Source: Distichodus sexfasciatus (Eukaryota > Chordata > Actinopteri > Characiformes > Distichodontidae). From it: 64,000 bases of DNA. Below the pieces are notes generated by a model. That model was given only the letters and a program-made list of their open reading frames with translations. It ran no database searches and was not told the origin of the DNA. The DNA is taken from contig JAVGVS010000020.1 in assembly GCA_032718565.1 (NCBI GenBank), positions 3,196,715 through 3,260,714 of the forward strand, written 5' to 3'. The first letter of the stretch is position 1. Each line of letters opens with the position of its first letter. Of the stretch, positions 35,980 through 46,730 are shown in pieces. A program made the position numbers and the translations under genes.

Positions 35980-36625
35980 TCCAAAATGGACCATGTACCG
36001 GTATATGTGTGTGTATGTGTGTGTGTGCGTGTGTATGTGTGTGTGTGTGTGTGTGCGTTGTGTGTGTGTATATCATGTTTTTATGTGTTGTGTGGACCTT
36101 TTTGGGCCGTTTTGTCCCCTAAAATCACATTTATTTGTTTTTTTACTTTGTGGGGACATTTGAGAGGTCTCCATGAGGAGAAATGACTTTATAGAAAATG
36201 TTTTATGTTGCATGTTTTATTTGAGAAACTAAAAGAGGTAAAAGATGTGCTTTTGGATACTGATATTAAGGTTAGGGTTAGGATTAGGTGTAGAATTATA
36301 TACATCTAGTCATCATGGGAGTCCATGGAATGTCGGCACAAAGATAGCTGTACAAGTTTGTGTGTGTGTGTGGGCGGGTATTTACGGCGTTGTGGGTACC
36401 TTTTTGTCCCCTAAAATCTCTTTTATTCATTTTTTGTGGGTTTGTGCGGACATTTGAGAAAAGAAATGACTTTGTAGAAAGTGCTTGTTTTATCTGAGGG
36501 ACTAAACGAGGTGAAAGATGTGCTTCTGGTTCCTGAGGTTAAGGTGAGGTTTAGATGAAGGTGTAAAATGATATGCATCTAGTCATTATGGGGGTCTGTG
36601 GAAGGACGCAACTGTGTGTGCGTGT
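35980..36625. repeat. Two direct copies of a ~300-bp GT-led teleost repeat
   Basis: Copy 1 (about 36,003-36,355) and copy 2 (about 36,356-36,625) each begin with a GT microsatellite. Each then carries TTTTTGTCCCCTAAAATC or a close variant, TTTGTG..GGACATTTGAGA, GAAATGACTTT.TAGAAA, AAAGATGTGCTT and CATCTAGTCAT.ATGGG. Copy 1 includes a short GGTTAGGGTTAGGATTAGG. The arrangement looks like a tandem duplication. Confidence 0.75.
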
Positions 36626-37463
36626 GTGTATGATGAAAGCCAGGATGTGTATACATGTGTGCGTTATATACATTATAAAATAGTTTCCGACCAATATAAA
36701 AGCTGCTCATTTGTTTAGTGCTAAAACCCTAAAAGGTTGAAGTTCCTCTGCACGAAAAGAAGCAGAAATGTTCAAACCAGTTAATTAGGGAGGTATTATG
36801 AAGTCCTATAGGCCGGGTTTTCCCGTGAGGCCTTCCTGCAACCACTAATTAAAAGGTGACATGGTGTACGGTTACATGACCTAGAGGCCCTTCCTCGCAG
36901 AGAATTTCCCGTTTTTAATTAATAACGCACAAAAGCAAAGTCAACAAGAACATTTTGTGTTTAGCTCACGCGGGTGAGGAGCTTTGAGGCAGGAAATGAA
37001 AATAGCAACTGGTGCTGCTTATAAAAAGAATTTATAGCACAACACAATAAGATTCCACTAATCTAATGGTAATGTCCACTCCCTTTTGACGGTCAGATCA
37101 CGAAATTAGGAACATTGGCGTAGTAGAGCCGGTATTATCAAAACACTAGATGCTGATGTGACTAGAACAATTTCAACACAGCTGTTATTAATTATAATAA
37201 ACACTAAGGACTAGAGCAAGAGAAAAAAGAATTTACTACAATATGAGATTTGGTGCCTCTTTTAGCATTTAATTCATGTTTTAGTTTTTGTGTCATCTCA
37301 GTAACGTCTCAGCACAGCTAGATTCACACGCCGTAGTGTAGATGTATAATGGAGAGGATGCACATTTCTAAACTGATCAAGTAACGCACATCGTTTTTAA
37401 GCCTTTGATCAAATGTTTTACAAATAAGTTATGCAAACTTTTTGACGGAACTAAGGTCAGAGG
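36626..37463. other. Unique AT-rich DNA, possible conserved element
   Basis: No repeat is recognised. Between about 36,780 and 37,080 there are several TAATTA-type homeodomain-like words (AGTTAATTAGGG, CACTAATTAAAAGG, TTTTTAATTAATAACG) in complex sequence. That composition is common in developmental enhancers but is not proof. Confidence 0.3.
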
Positions 37464-37985
37464 TACACCACCAGTCAAAAGTTTGGACAAACCTTCCCAT
37501 TCAATTTTTTATTCTTTATTATTATGAATATTTACACTGTAGATTCTCACTGAAGGCATTACGAATGAACACATATGGAATTATGTAGTAAACAAAAAGT
37601 GTGAAATAATCGAAAACATGTTTTATATCTTAGATTCTTGAAAATAAACACCCTTTGCTTTGATCACTGCTTTGCACACCCCTGGCATTCTCTCGATGAG
37701 CTTCATGAAGGAGTTCCCAGAGATGCTGAGCACTTGTTGGTCCTTTTGCCTTCACTCTGCGGTCCATCTCATCCCAAACCATCTCGATTGGGTTTGGTCA
37801 GGTGACCGTGGAGGCCAGGCCATGTGGCGCAGCACTCCATCACTCTCCTTCTGGGTCATATAGCCTTTACACAGTTCATTCACAGTTTTGATGCCTTTAG
37901 TGAGAATATACAATGTAAACAGTAATGAAAATAAAGAAAAAACATTGAATGGGAAGGTGTGTCCAAACTTTTGACTGGTAGTGCA
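37464..37985. mobile_element. Tc1/mariner-type transposon remnant
   Basis: Inverted termini (CCAGTCAAAAGTTTGGACA at left, TGTCCAAACTTTTGACTGG at right) extend about 90 bp inward as imperfect inverted repeats. The interior encodes, on the - strand (about 37,650-37,800), a piece of Tc1-type transposase. It reads N-P-I-E then W-D-E-M-D-R-R-V-K and S-A-Q-H-L-W-E-L-L, so it includes the last acidic residue of the DDE triad. The preceding Ser-Pro-Asp is in another frame. About 1 kb of a typical Tc1 element is missing, so it is inactive. Confidence 0.85.
37650..37800 (-). pseudogene. Tc1-like transposase, C-terminal fragment, frameshifted
   Basis: About 50 codons in one frame match the C-terminal end of fish Tc1 transposases (NPIE, WDEMDRRVK, AQHLWELL, ending near QSKGCLF). 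The upstream catalytic region and DNA-binding domain are absent, and a frameshift separates Ser-Pro-Asp from Asn-Pro-Ile-Glu. It cannot encode an active enzyme. Confidence 0.8.
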
Positions 37986-38004
37986 GAACAACGGGAGCAA
38001 TACA

Positions 38005-38215
38005 AACTAGAGATGGATTTCCGTGTGAAAACGCCAATGTTATCGCTCACGTTTTGTAGCTGTGACGTGAAAACTGGCCGAATAGAAAGACTTTGATTAA
38101 AATGCATTGAAGTGAATGGGGAGAGACTGAGGGATGATGAAAGCAAGGAAAAGACGAGTGCGGGTGGAAATGAGGTGAGGTGGCACGTGTTGACTGTCGT
38201 GTGAAAACAGGCTAA
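38005..38215 (+). repeat. Dispersed repeat (pair with 61.05-61.26 kb)
   Basis: It shares GTAGCTGTGACGTGAAAA, TGGCCGAATAGAAAGACTTT, TGAAGTGAATGGGGA and GTGTTGACTGTCGTGT with the reverse complement of 61,050-61,260. It is non-coding and its class is unknown. Confidence 0.6.
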
Positions 38216-38345
38216 AGATCAAATTATTTCTCCTCTAAATAACATACAAATAACACAAAGCACAAAACTGGATGAACTGCAGTGATGCAAAATTGTTTAT
38301 AAGTTCATTTATATATAAGTTCGTTTGCTCATTTTGTTAGATTTG

Positions 38346-38689
38346 GGGCGGCACGGTGGCGCAGTGGTTAGCGCTGCCGCTTTGCGGCGAGAAGGTCCGA
38401 ACCCCGGGAACGGCCGTAGGGTCTTTCTGTGTGGAGTTTGCATGCTCTTCCCATGTTTGTGTGGGTTTCCTCCGGGTGCTCCGGTTTCCTCCCACAGTCC
38501 ACAGGCTAATTGGTGACTCTAAATAGGCCCCGTAACGTGTAAATATGACGGTGAGTATGTGAGTGTGTGTGCCCTACGGTGTGTTGGCGCCTGCCCAGGG
38601 TTAGTCCCCACCTTGTCCCCAGTAAGCTCCTGGAAGAGACTCCGCCACTCCCACGACCCCGTTTGGGATTAAGCGGTTCAGATAACGAA
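38346..38689 (+). mobile_element. tRNA-derived SINE, family B (V-SINE/DANA-like), full length
   Basis: The element starts GGGCGGCACGGTGGCGCAGTGG (A box) with an eroded B box. It carries the conserved core CTGTGTGGAGTTTGCATGCT, GTGGGTTTCCTCCGGGTGCTC and CCTCCCACAGTCCA, then ATTGGTGACTCTAAAT, and a tail GGGATTAAGCGGTTCAGATAA. It is flanked by a perfect 11-bp duplication TGTTAGATTTG (38,335-38,345 and 38,690-38,700). The core is shared by DANA and related V-SINEs of teleosts. Confidence 0.93.
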
Positions 38690-38700
38690 TGTTAGATTTG

Positions 38701-39416
38701 TTAAATGGCTGTTATTATTGTAGTTACAACATGTATTTATGTTATAATTTTACTAGTTTTTTTTCTACTATTAATTCTGCCTGTTTTATAAATATATATA
38801 TACATTTTTTGTAATTAATGTACATCAGCGTATCCTTATTTAGTAAGATCAGTTGCTGTAATCAATTTCCAGCGCTGCATTATCAAGAGAAGAGAAACAC
38901 AAATCGCTTACAGTTCCATCATTAAAACGCCGCAACACTTTCGTCGGCATTTTGAACAAGACAATTTGTGCTTCGACAAGAAAAATGAAAAAAGAATTAG
39001 CGTTAATGTTTGTCAGGGAAATGTGCAACTTTCATTTACTGAGAGAGCATTAACATTAGCTGAAATTCTGCTTTTATAATGAAGCGTTAAGCTCCACAAG
39101 TTCCATCTCTGGTGGGAATAAGAGCTTAATGAGGGGCAGGAACATGGAATATGGAGAAATATGGTAATTATATACGTTCTGAAAACCACGTGTAGGCCCT
39201 TGTGTTACATCAACAGACGTGTGAGGATCGGTAGCTCGTGGGGAAAACTGAAGCATGGAAACTGAAGACCGGAGTGGGTTGAGAATTGCACTCTGAAGGA
39301 ATATAAAAAGATATGTGATATACAGAACACTGCATGGAATATGATAAACGAACCAGCTTGTAGTTCGGTGTGGAGTGTAGAATATGTTTAATAAAGTGGG
39401 GTTACAGACAAGTGCT

Positions 39417-39450
<34 letters not shown>

Positions 39451-39900
39451 TTTGTAATATTTAAGATGCTTTGTGTGTCTCCGTTTCAACAATGCTCCTC
39501 TTGCTGAGCCGAGGTTTCTATGAAGGAACACCAAAGCGGGTCAGGGTCGGGTCAGCTTCACATTGTTCTGCCCACAGAAGTTATTTCCCCTTCGCCGAAA
39601 TATCCCTCTCTTTTACGAGCGCGCAAATGTCTTCGACTTGCGCAAACTCATCTGGGAACATGATGAGATTTTAATATCTCCACTAGTCCTTTTTTCTTTT
39701 TTCGGCGTGTCCTGGCGCCGCTAATTATTTCCCCCCCTCTCAGATTTAGAATGCCAGCAGTTCATTTTCGCCGTTTAAACCGTGATGAAGCTCCCTACGA
39801 TTGCCCGAGAAAAGCTCTGCTGGGAAGGCTGGCGGGCCCAGTTCCTCATTTCCTATTAATAAACCGAGTACTTTTATAAAGGGCGGGTTTCTTGAACGTG
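38701..39900. other. Unassigned DNA
   Basis: No gene is supported. (GT)n and (GA)n lie at 39,418-39,447. Complex sequence at about 38,930-39,260 and 39,560-39,850 has no recognised repeats. Confidence 0.4.
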
Positions 39901-39904
39901 GATT

Positions 39905-40650
39905 AGTCTAGTTATTAGAGCCATTTTGTGTTGCATGAATGTTTGGATTTAATATTTCATAACTATTTGTAGTAGAACGTAGAGCTATAATGCTAATTTG
40001 AATGTTTCTGGAACTTTCCATGTGAACTTTCTACACAGCGTTACGTAACAGAGTCATATTAATACGTATACACATTAAATGTACCAGTACGTAACAACAG
40101 TAGTAATACGTAGTTGCCTTACGCGTCGTAATCTGATTGGTTCCTGAAATATACATAAAGAAGATACATTTTGACCATCACTGATATTAAGTATTTACAA
40201 GGTGCGCTACTGTGGCTTCTCTCTGTGCCATTTGCTCTCGACTTGCTGCTTCATTTTGGCTCTATGTCAAACGAGTAGTAGCTAATCAACGCTGAAGATT
40301 TGTTATCACTCATCTACATTTACAGCATTTAGCAGACGCGCTTATCCAGAGCGACTTACATTTCCTAATTTCACGGGCAGTTCCCCTGAGAGCAACTTAG
40401 TGTTAAGGGTCTTGCTCAGGGACCCAATGTTGGTAACGCCAGGGGTCGGATTCGAACCCACAACCTCTGGGTCTCAAGGTGAGTGTTGTACCACTAGGCC
40501 ACCAACACCCCGACAGCAGACAGTGAGTTGAAGCCAAGAACTCAGGAGCGTTACAGTCTTTTGACCGTCTCTTTGTAGTCCTAAGAATTCATCTTTTGCT
40601 GGTAAAAGTCTACGCTGTAGTAAAGATAAAGACATCAAAAGAAAAGACTG
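39905..40650 (-). mobile_element. Partial copy of the 47.7-kb TIR element, with nested SINE
   Basis: The reverse complement of 48,200-48,600 matches this region in order: TAGAGCCATTTTGTGT, TTTCTGGAAC.TTCCAT, GCGTTACGTAA, TTAAATGTACCAGTA, AGTAATACGT, then after the SINE AGGAGCGTTACAGT, TTTTGACCGTC and GTAGTAAAGA. The terminal GGGCCTGTTT repeats are not seen, so this copy is truncated at both ends. Confidence 0.65.
40312..40512 (-). mobile_element. tRNA-derived SINE, family C (L2/UnaL2-type tail)
   Basis: On the - strand it reads GGGGTGTTGGTGGCCTAGTGG, GTGGGTTCGAATCCGACC (B box), CCTGAGCAAGACCCTTAAC and a 3' tail GTCGCTCTGGATAAG then TCTGCTAAATGCTGTAAATG. This tail is shared with UnaL2/L2-type LINEs, which would supply the retrotransposition machinery. 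The element interrupts the TIR-element copy at 39.9-40.65 kb. It appears full length. Confidence 0.9.
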
Positions 40651-41483
40651 GATTCTAGACACTTTTATTTTGGATACGTGTCGCGGGCAAAGAATCTTCG
40701 GAGTTCGAGGCTAGTGAGACAGCGTGAGCGGCACTCCCACTAGTCTTGGAGTAAAACTCACTGCCAATCAAGATCCTCTAGTCTAAGTGTAACAGAAAAT
40801 GGCCCTTAAGTCTTCACAAAGAACAGCGTTCGAAAAAAATTTCAACGTTTAACAAGTTAACGAGGATTAAAACCCAACTCGTCTGATCGGTTCCACGAGG
40901 ATTTTTTTTTTAAATCACTATCAAGGACTGTAATAAAAAATATAAAGCAGATTCCAAAAAAGTCTAATATAACAATGGGAGAGCAAACAGACAAAGACTT
41001 TCCACGACCTCGCCGTTTCCTGCAGGGCACTGCTGTCTCCTAATACACATTTCATCTTTCCTGTTTAAAAGAGGGACTAATCGCAGGCGGCCAGAGCGTC
41101 GGGGGCTTCCTGCAAGGCCGAGGGTGAGCGCGAGGGCGAGGATATGGCTACTTTGGGGCCCCTAGGGGCCCTTCGCTCCACCCCTTCCAAATGTCGGCGG
41201 CCTCACGGCGCTAATGTGACAGGGAGGCGGGCGACGGACAATGAGCACCAGGAGTTTGGTCATTAATCACTTCGCTTCTCTACTGTCTGCCAACATGACA
41301 GAGAGGGGCAAAGGTGGCAAGCAAGGGGTGTGTATGTGGGGAGTGTGTGTGTGTGTGTGTGTGTTTCGACAGACTCAGACCAGTTTCTCGGAGCCCTGAC
41401 AGACTCATAAGGAAGAAGATCTGGCACATTGAGTGTTACTTTTCTTAAACTGCAGCTTTTCAGGCCACAAGCTACTTCTGATG
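40651..41483. other. Unassigned DNA
   Basis: A GC-rich patch at 41,080-41,240 and a (GT)n at 41,343-41,365. No gene signal is seen. Confidence 0.4.
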
Positions 41484-41730
41484 GGGGTGGCGGCCGCGGA
41501 ACGGTTAAGGCGTTCACACTGTGATCGGAAGGTCGCTGATTCAAATCCCAGGACCGGTTAAGGTACCACTGAGGTATTCATGGGCAAGGTACTGTTCCAA
41601 AGCACTGCCCATGTTAGCTGCCCACTGCTCCTTCACCGATGGGTCAAATGCAGAGGTCACATTTGGTTGTGGTGCACTGTGTGCTGTGCCGTGCTGCGTT
41701 CACAATGACAAATAATCGCTTTCAAATGAA
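41484..41730 (+). mobile_element. tRNA-derived SINE, family A
   Basis: All blocks are present: GGTGGCGGCCGCGGAACGG (diverged A-box region), GTCGCTGATTCAAATCCCAG (B box), GGTACCACTGAGGTATTCATG, CCCACTGCTCCTTCACCGATGG, and a terminal GTTCACAATGACAAATAATC. Confidence 0.9.
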
Positions 41731-42108
41731 AAGTGTCTAAGCTACAGCATAGCTAGTTTTTATAGTAATATAGCAGTTAGCCGTACCACAAGAGAGAAAG
41801 TAGCGCTAATTCACATCGGAGGACACTTCTGCCAAGATGAGGATCTATACTTCATGTAACAAAATTTAACTTGTGGGAAAAGAGTGGATTGGGTTCAGAA
41901 TTCCACCCTGATGGAATATAAAAAGAAATGCGATACACAGAAATCCTGCGTGGAATATGATCAACGAATGGTTTCAAACAATTGTGTAGGGAAGAATATA
42001 TTTAATAAAGCATATTTCACGACCTATCAGATGTCACCTTTGCCAATTTAACTCCAACTCCGAAACAACTGCTAGTTTCCTGCTCATCTCTGGAAACAGA
42101 GCAGTTTT
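41731..42108. other. Unassigned DNA between two SINEs
   Basis: The stretch 41,880-42,010 (GGATTGGG..AGAATTCCACCCTGATGGAATATAAAAAGA) aligns loosely with 39,270-39,400 (GAGTGGGTTGAGAATTGCACTCTGAAGGAATATAAAAAGA), including TGGAATATGAT.AACGAA and GTTTAATAAAG. It is therefore a further dispersed or duplicated repeat of about 130 bp. Confidence 0.55.
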
Positions 42109-42335
42109 GGGGCAGTTGGTAGCGTAACGGTTAGTGTGTTCGCCCCGTGATCGGAAGGTCTAAATCCGGTTTAAATCCCAGGACCGGTAAAGGTACCACT
42201 GAGGTACTCATGAGCAAGATACCGTTCCCAAGACATGTCAGTTGCCCCCTGCTGCTTCACCGATGGGTCACATGCAGAGCTCACATTTCACTGTGGTGCA
42301 GTGCGTGCTGTGCAGTGTTCACGATGGCTTTTATC
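42109..42335 (+). mobile_element. tRNA-derived SINE, family A
   Basis: It starts GGGGCAGTTGGTAGCGTAACGG, with GTTCGCCCCGTGATCGGAAGG, a partly duplicated B-box region (AAATCCGGTTTAAATCCCAG), and the body to GTGTTCACGATGG. The AAATAATCACTC tail is lost. Confidence 0.9.
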
Positions 42336-43274
42336 GAGACTTTGATAACGTAACGTAGCGTTTTGCCACACTATAGCTCAACTCCCGATAAGCTACTGAG
42401 AAACGCAGTTTAGTTAGCAGTGTCTCTACTTGTAGTTAGCCCTCCCCAACACTGGCCACATTCAAACTGAACAGGTCACTAATCAAATTACACTGATAAG
42501 CAAGGAGAGCATAAGGCACTGAATTCATTAAGCACACCAGGGAATCCGCTGTCAGGAGGCCGTGTTCCCTTTTATTCCACGATCAGAACAAATAAAAACC
42601 GTCGCTCTTCTCTCCAAAGAAAGGCACAAATTACACAACATTATGTGTGGGTAGTCAGTAACTTTTGTCATGGCTGACAACGGCGGACAAAAAAAAAAAA
42701 AGGATGGGGGAGATATGCAAATTTCAGAGGCGAGTTGTTCTCGAACTCCCCTCCCTCCCTCTCTCTCTCTCTCTCTCTCTCATTTTCATGAGCCAGATGG
42801 CAATAGTTCTGGGCTAATTCACTTAGCCAAGCATAAGTAATTCCTCGCATATATGCATGGCCAATCCATTATTAGATAACGTCCAAAAAAAGAGAAAAAA
42901 GGGCAGAAATGCAATTCCATTGAAGTGACGACGGGCTTCCATCCATCATCTGGGTCCAGAGGTGGGGTTAGCGTTGGCCCCGGCACCCGCTTCTGGGTTT
43001 TATTATTATTATTTTTTTTGTCCTGAAGGGCCTTTGACAGGGGATCATTTTAATTATCCCACTGATGACAGAGAGAAGGACGGGTTCAGGAAGAGTAGCT
43101 GTTGTGAAACGTCAACGTGTTCCGCAGGGATGTCCGTTTGTTGACCGACATGGGGCAGTGTAGTTGTCGTAGGTTTTTAAAAAAAGCCAAACCTACCAAA
43201 TTTTTAGCTTTAATCATCTTCAGATTCCTGACTCACTGATTCATTTACCAAAAGCCTATAGCATTGATCCAAAT
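42336..43274. other. Unassigned DNA
   Basis: Contains (TC)n at 42,757-42,780 and a complex stretch at 42,880-43,100 (TTTTAATTATCCCACTGATGA) that could be regulatory. No gene is seen. Confidence 0.35.
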
Positions 43275-43370
43275 GGAGGCAGTTGGTAGTGTAACGGATA
43301 ACGTGATCGGAAAAGTCGCTGGTTTGAATCCCGGACCGGTAAAGTTACCACTCATGGAGGTACTCAGGAG
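43275..43370 (+). mobile_element. tRNA-derived SINE, family A, 5' half
   Basis: It starts GGAGGCAGTTGGTAGTGTAACGG with B box GCTGGTTTGAATCCCGG and continues to GTACTCAGGAG. There it is broken by an 1,131-bp insertion; the 3' half resumes at 44,502. Confidence 0.88.
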
Positions 43371-44501
43371 TAGAGATGTAACCGATCCGATATGTGGATC
43401 GGTATCGGTCTGATAACGGCTCAAGCGGCTGGATCGGGTATCGGTGGTATTGGGGCGTTGTGTGGAGCCGATCTGTAAATGCGAGCACGCTTAATTCGTT
43501 ACGCATGGGAAGTGGCACTGCGGTAAAGTAGAGCTGAAACCATTGTTCCAATAACTCCAATAATTCTATTACAAAAAATGGTCGATGCAATTTTTCTAGA
43601 ATCGAAGCTTCGTTTAATCATTCTACTCACTAGAGCAGCTCCACTTGTATTTCACACGGACGCTCAATAGTGACACACAACGTTTTCAGTGGCGCCATCA
43701 AGACAAGACCCTCTGACCACACGCATGAGCGCCATCACTCGCTAAAACGATCCAGTTCAGTCAAAATGTCGCCTTTATTACAGACACAAACCATATTTTA
43801 GCTGATAAATAACCACAACAACCAGCGTTCTACTCACAATTCTGCCGTTTATTTAGATATTCCCATAGATTTTCCATCGTTTATTCTGGAACGCGCACCC
43901 AGCACTCCATTGTGACGCAGCTCCAGGGCGCGCCCAAAGGATTGTGGGAAATGTAGTTCTCTGAAAAAGCAGCTCATTTTCTTGGCCAAATTGGTTCAAA
44001 ATGACAATCTTCAGTATTTCATTTTCAATTGATCAAATTTTTTTCAATTTTATAATGTTATAGTGTTAAAGAAGAAATATTTATATGTCTAAATGAACAA
44101 TTTTTGAGAACAAATAATTTAGCATATACGTGTGTGTAATTATTACATTGTTCTAGTAGGAAAACAGTATTTAAATCAAGCATTTCCTTAAGCATAACAA
44201 TAATCTCAGTCAAGTATTCAGACATTTTAAAGCATTATTTTATGTTTAAAAAGTCAAAGTCAAAGTCAAAGTCAAAGTCAACTTTATTGTCATCTCTGCT
44301 ATATACTGTACAGATACATAGAGAGACGAGACGACGTGGCTCCAGGTTATTTTCAGTGCAAACAAACAAAGAACAGTAGAAAAACTGTGAAAAAGACTGT
44401 GACTGTATCGGATTTGTCTCGGTATCAGCAGATATCCACATTTACAATATCAATATCGATATCGGTATCGGACATAAAAAGGTGGTATCGGCCCATCTCT
44501 G
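43371..44501. mobile_element. hAT-like element splitting a SINE
   Basis: The ends TAGAGATGTAACCGAT and ATCGGCCCATCTCTG are imperfect inverted repeats. The flanks CTCAGGAG (43,363-43,370) and CTCAGCAG (44,502-44,509) are a 7/8 duplication of the SINE word CTCATGAG, as expected of hAT. No transposase frame survives. The interior holds another repeat starting AGAGCTGAAACCATTG (about 43,531) and a (GTCAAA)n-led repeat at about 44,249-44,420, so it is itself composite. Confidence 0.78.
44249..44420. repeat. (GTCAAA)n followed by AACTTTATTGTCATCTCTGC repeat
   Basis: Five AAAGTC hexamers lead into a sequence also seen at 57,199-57,233 (AGTAAACTTTGTCATCTCTGCTATAT). This is a widely dispersed teleost repeat whose class I cannot settle. 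Confidence 0.65.
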
Positions 44502-44655
44502 CTCAGCAGTAAGGTACCGTCTCCAAGCACTGCTCCTCGGACGCTGCCCTGTGCTCCTTCATGGAAGGTCAAATGCTGACTTGCATCACATTTTGTTGTG
44601 GTACACTGTGTGCTGTGGTGTGTTCACAATGACAAATAATCACTCACTTTCACTT
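44502..44655 (+). mobile_element. tRNA-derived SINE, family A, 3' half
   Basis: It resumes with CTCAGCAGTAAGGTACCGTC and runs to GTTCACAATGACAAATAATCACTCAC, completing the SINE begun at 43,275. The split halves together cover the whole family consensus. Confidence 0.9.
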
Positions 44656-46473
44656 TCAAAATGAAAATATTGATCAGAAATTGTACATATTGTGAAAGGT
44701 GATTTTATACTGAGCAGGAGGTCTATTTTATGTCATATCGCAGCAGTGTTATATCGGCAAATGTTGGATCGCTGACCACTGAACTGATACAACATTGTAT
44801 TGCGATGAAACCTGTGATTTATACCACTAGTGTGCAAATACAAAAATAAACAGGCAAATGTGTAGATTTAGCCGAAAATTGGTTTGTATCAGAAAAAGAG
44901 GATAGATCTGGATTATTTATGGAGGAATACAAGACATTAAAGAGATAACAGAATTGTAAAAAATATTATTTTTAAATGGTATTTCAAACCCACACTGGTG
45001 AACTAGTGATGAGCTAGTCACCAACAGATCAAGAGGTTGAAGGTTGAAATCCAACTCTATCCTACTGCCGGAACGACCACCACTGCCCCCCTCAGCTCCA
45101 AGGAAACTGTGGCTGTAATTAGAGAAAGGAAGTTGCTGTGGATAAGAGTGTCTGCTACATGCTGTTTGGCTTGCATCAATCAGCAATCAGTCCAAAAGTC
45201 TTTGCGATTGAACATTCCGAAAGCATTCTTAAACTTTTCCACACTGGCTGTAATCCTGAGTGATTAATTGAAGCCCTAAACGAAGTACTTCCTCCAGTCA
45301 CCGCCGCTTTAGGCCCGTGGGTTCATCAACACAAGTTGCTGTCTGCGTTGAAAGAAAGCCGACTCGCATCGCAATTAAGAAGTGCCTGGAGCATGTTAAC
45401 CGGGCTGAAGTTGAAGCAGAGTGACTGACTCTCGATGAGGAAGAGATTCACTTCCACGTCTCCTCCCTTCGTCCCGAATCCGGGACCACGCGTGGGTACA
45501 CACGGCACGTCTCCGCGAGAAGGGAACGGCACACCTCAAGTTCGGATGGCAAATCCCAACGCTGTTCTCGGTGCCAGCGGCGGATTGATGGAAGACAACT
45601 GATCCTTCCCTCGATGGAGGTGAAAATCGAATGCTTTGCGATCGCGACATGAATTAATTAATGGCTTTAACGCTGATCAGGATCGAAGGTGACAGAAGCG
45701 TTTCATTAGAGCCCCCTTTCTTTTTCCTTTTTCCGTCAACTCTGCCTCCTCCAAAACTTCTCCGAGACACCTTCTCCGCTTTGATATATTGGCCTTTATC
45801 CAGCGGTGACAGCCAATGGGAACGCTGAGGCTCTTAAAAACGAGGAAAAAAGAAAGGAATAACTAAACCCTCGGCAGAAACAAGCATGTGAGGTGACACT
45901 TCACTATGGGTGAGAGAGCGACAACAGATGCAGCGTGCTGAGAACGCGCGAGGCGGCCAACGATGGCGACGGCAAAGAGGAAGTAAGAAAGTGAGGAGAC
46001 ACGAGAAATGACAGCGTGGCTGAAATAAGAAAGCGTAAGTGGCAGGGGGTGCGACGATGTGAAAAATAAGCCCGGCTCATCAACAGATGGTGCCTAATCA
46101 TATCTACCTTACTTAACGTGAACGAAAAGCCAGAAATATCGTCCCGCAATGCAGCGTATCGCACGCATATTTACCGCGTTTGGGAAATGATCAGAGCCCT
46201 ATGCACTGTAAAAAGGGATTTAATCAGCAAGTCCTGTCAGCGTACTTCATTTATTTACAATAAGGCACAACATCTTACAGCTGAATTAGACATAACGCTC
46301 ATGTACAACGTAAAGCTCTAATTGAAACATCAAATGGGAATTTTTCAGAAATCAATACAAAGCTAAAAGTAGATTTACAATAAGGAGTTGACATTAGTAG
46401 TAAATCTAATTTGATTTCACCCGAAACTTTAACCCTTCTGTTATGTTCGTTTCTCAGCAACACCATTGATGCT
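44656..46473. other. Unassigned DNA with a diverged family C SINE
   Basis: About 45,015-45,170 reads AAGAGGTTGAAGGTTGAAATCC, CTACTGCCGGAACGACCACC and GCTGTGGATAAGAGTGTCTGCTACATGCTG. It is an old family C copy related to 21,985-22,145. The complex region 45,290-46,330 shows no gene signal and no repeats, so it may be unique intronic DNA. Confidence 0.5.
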
Positions 46474-46730
46474 CATGGGCAATTGGTGGCGTAAAGGTAG
46501 GGTGTTCGCCCCGTGATCAGAAGGTCGCAGATTCGAATCCAGAGCCGGTAAAGTTACCACTGAGGTACTCATGTGCAAGGTACCGTCCCCAAACACTGCT
46601 CCCCGGGCGCTTCTGCCCACAGCTGCCCGCTGCTCCTTCACGGATGGGTTAAATGTAGAGGTCACATTCCGTTGTGGTGTACTGTGTGCTGTGCTGTGCT
46701 TTGTTCACCATGACAAATAATCACTCAGTC
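46474..46730 (+). mobile_element. tRNA-derived SINE, family A
   Basis: It runs from GGGCAATTGGTGGCGTAAAGG, GTTCGCCCCGTGATCAGAAGG and B box GCAGATTCGAATCCAGAG through the body to GTTCACCATGACAAATAATCACTCAG. It is one of the best preserved copies. Confidence 0.92.

Noticed and set aside
36271..36290. Telomere-like GGTTAGGGTTAGGATTAGG
   Set aside because: Only about three degenerate units inside a dispersed repeat, too short to be an interstitial telomere.
44235..44441. Frame with Asp-Phe repeats
   Set aside because: Product of the (GTCAAA)n hexamer repeat.
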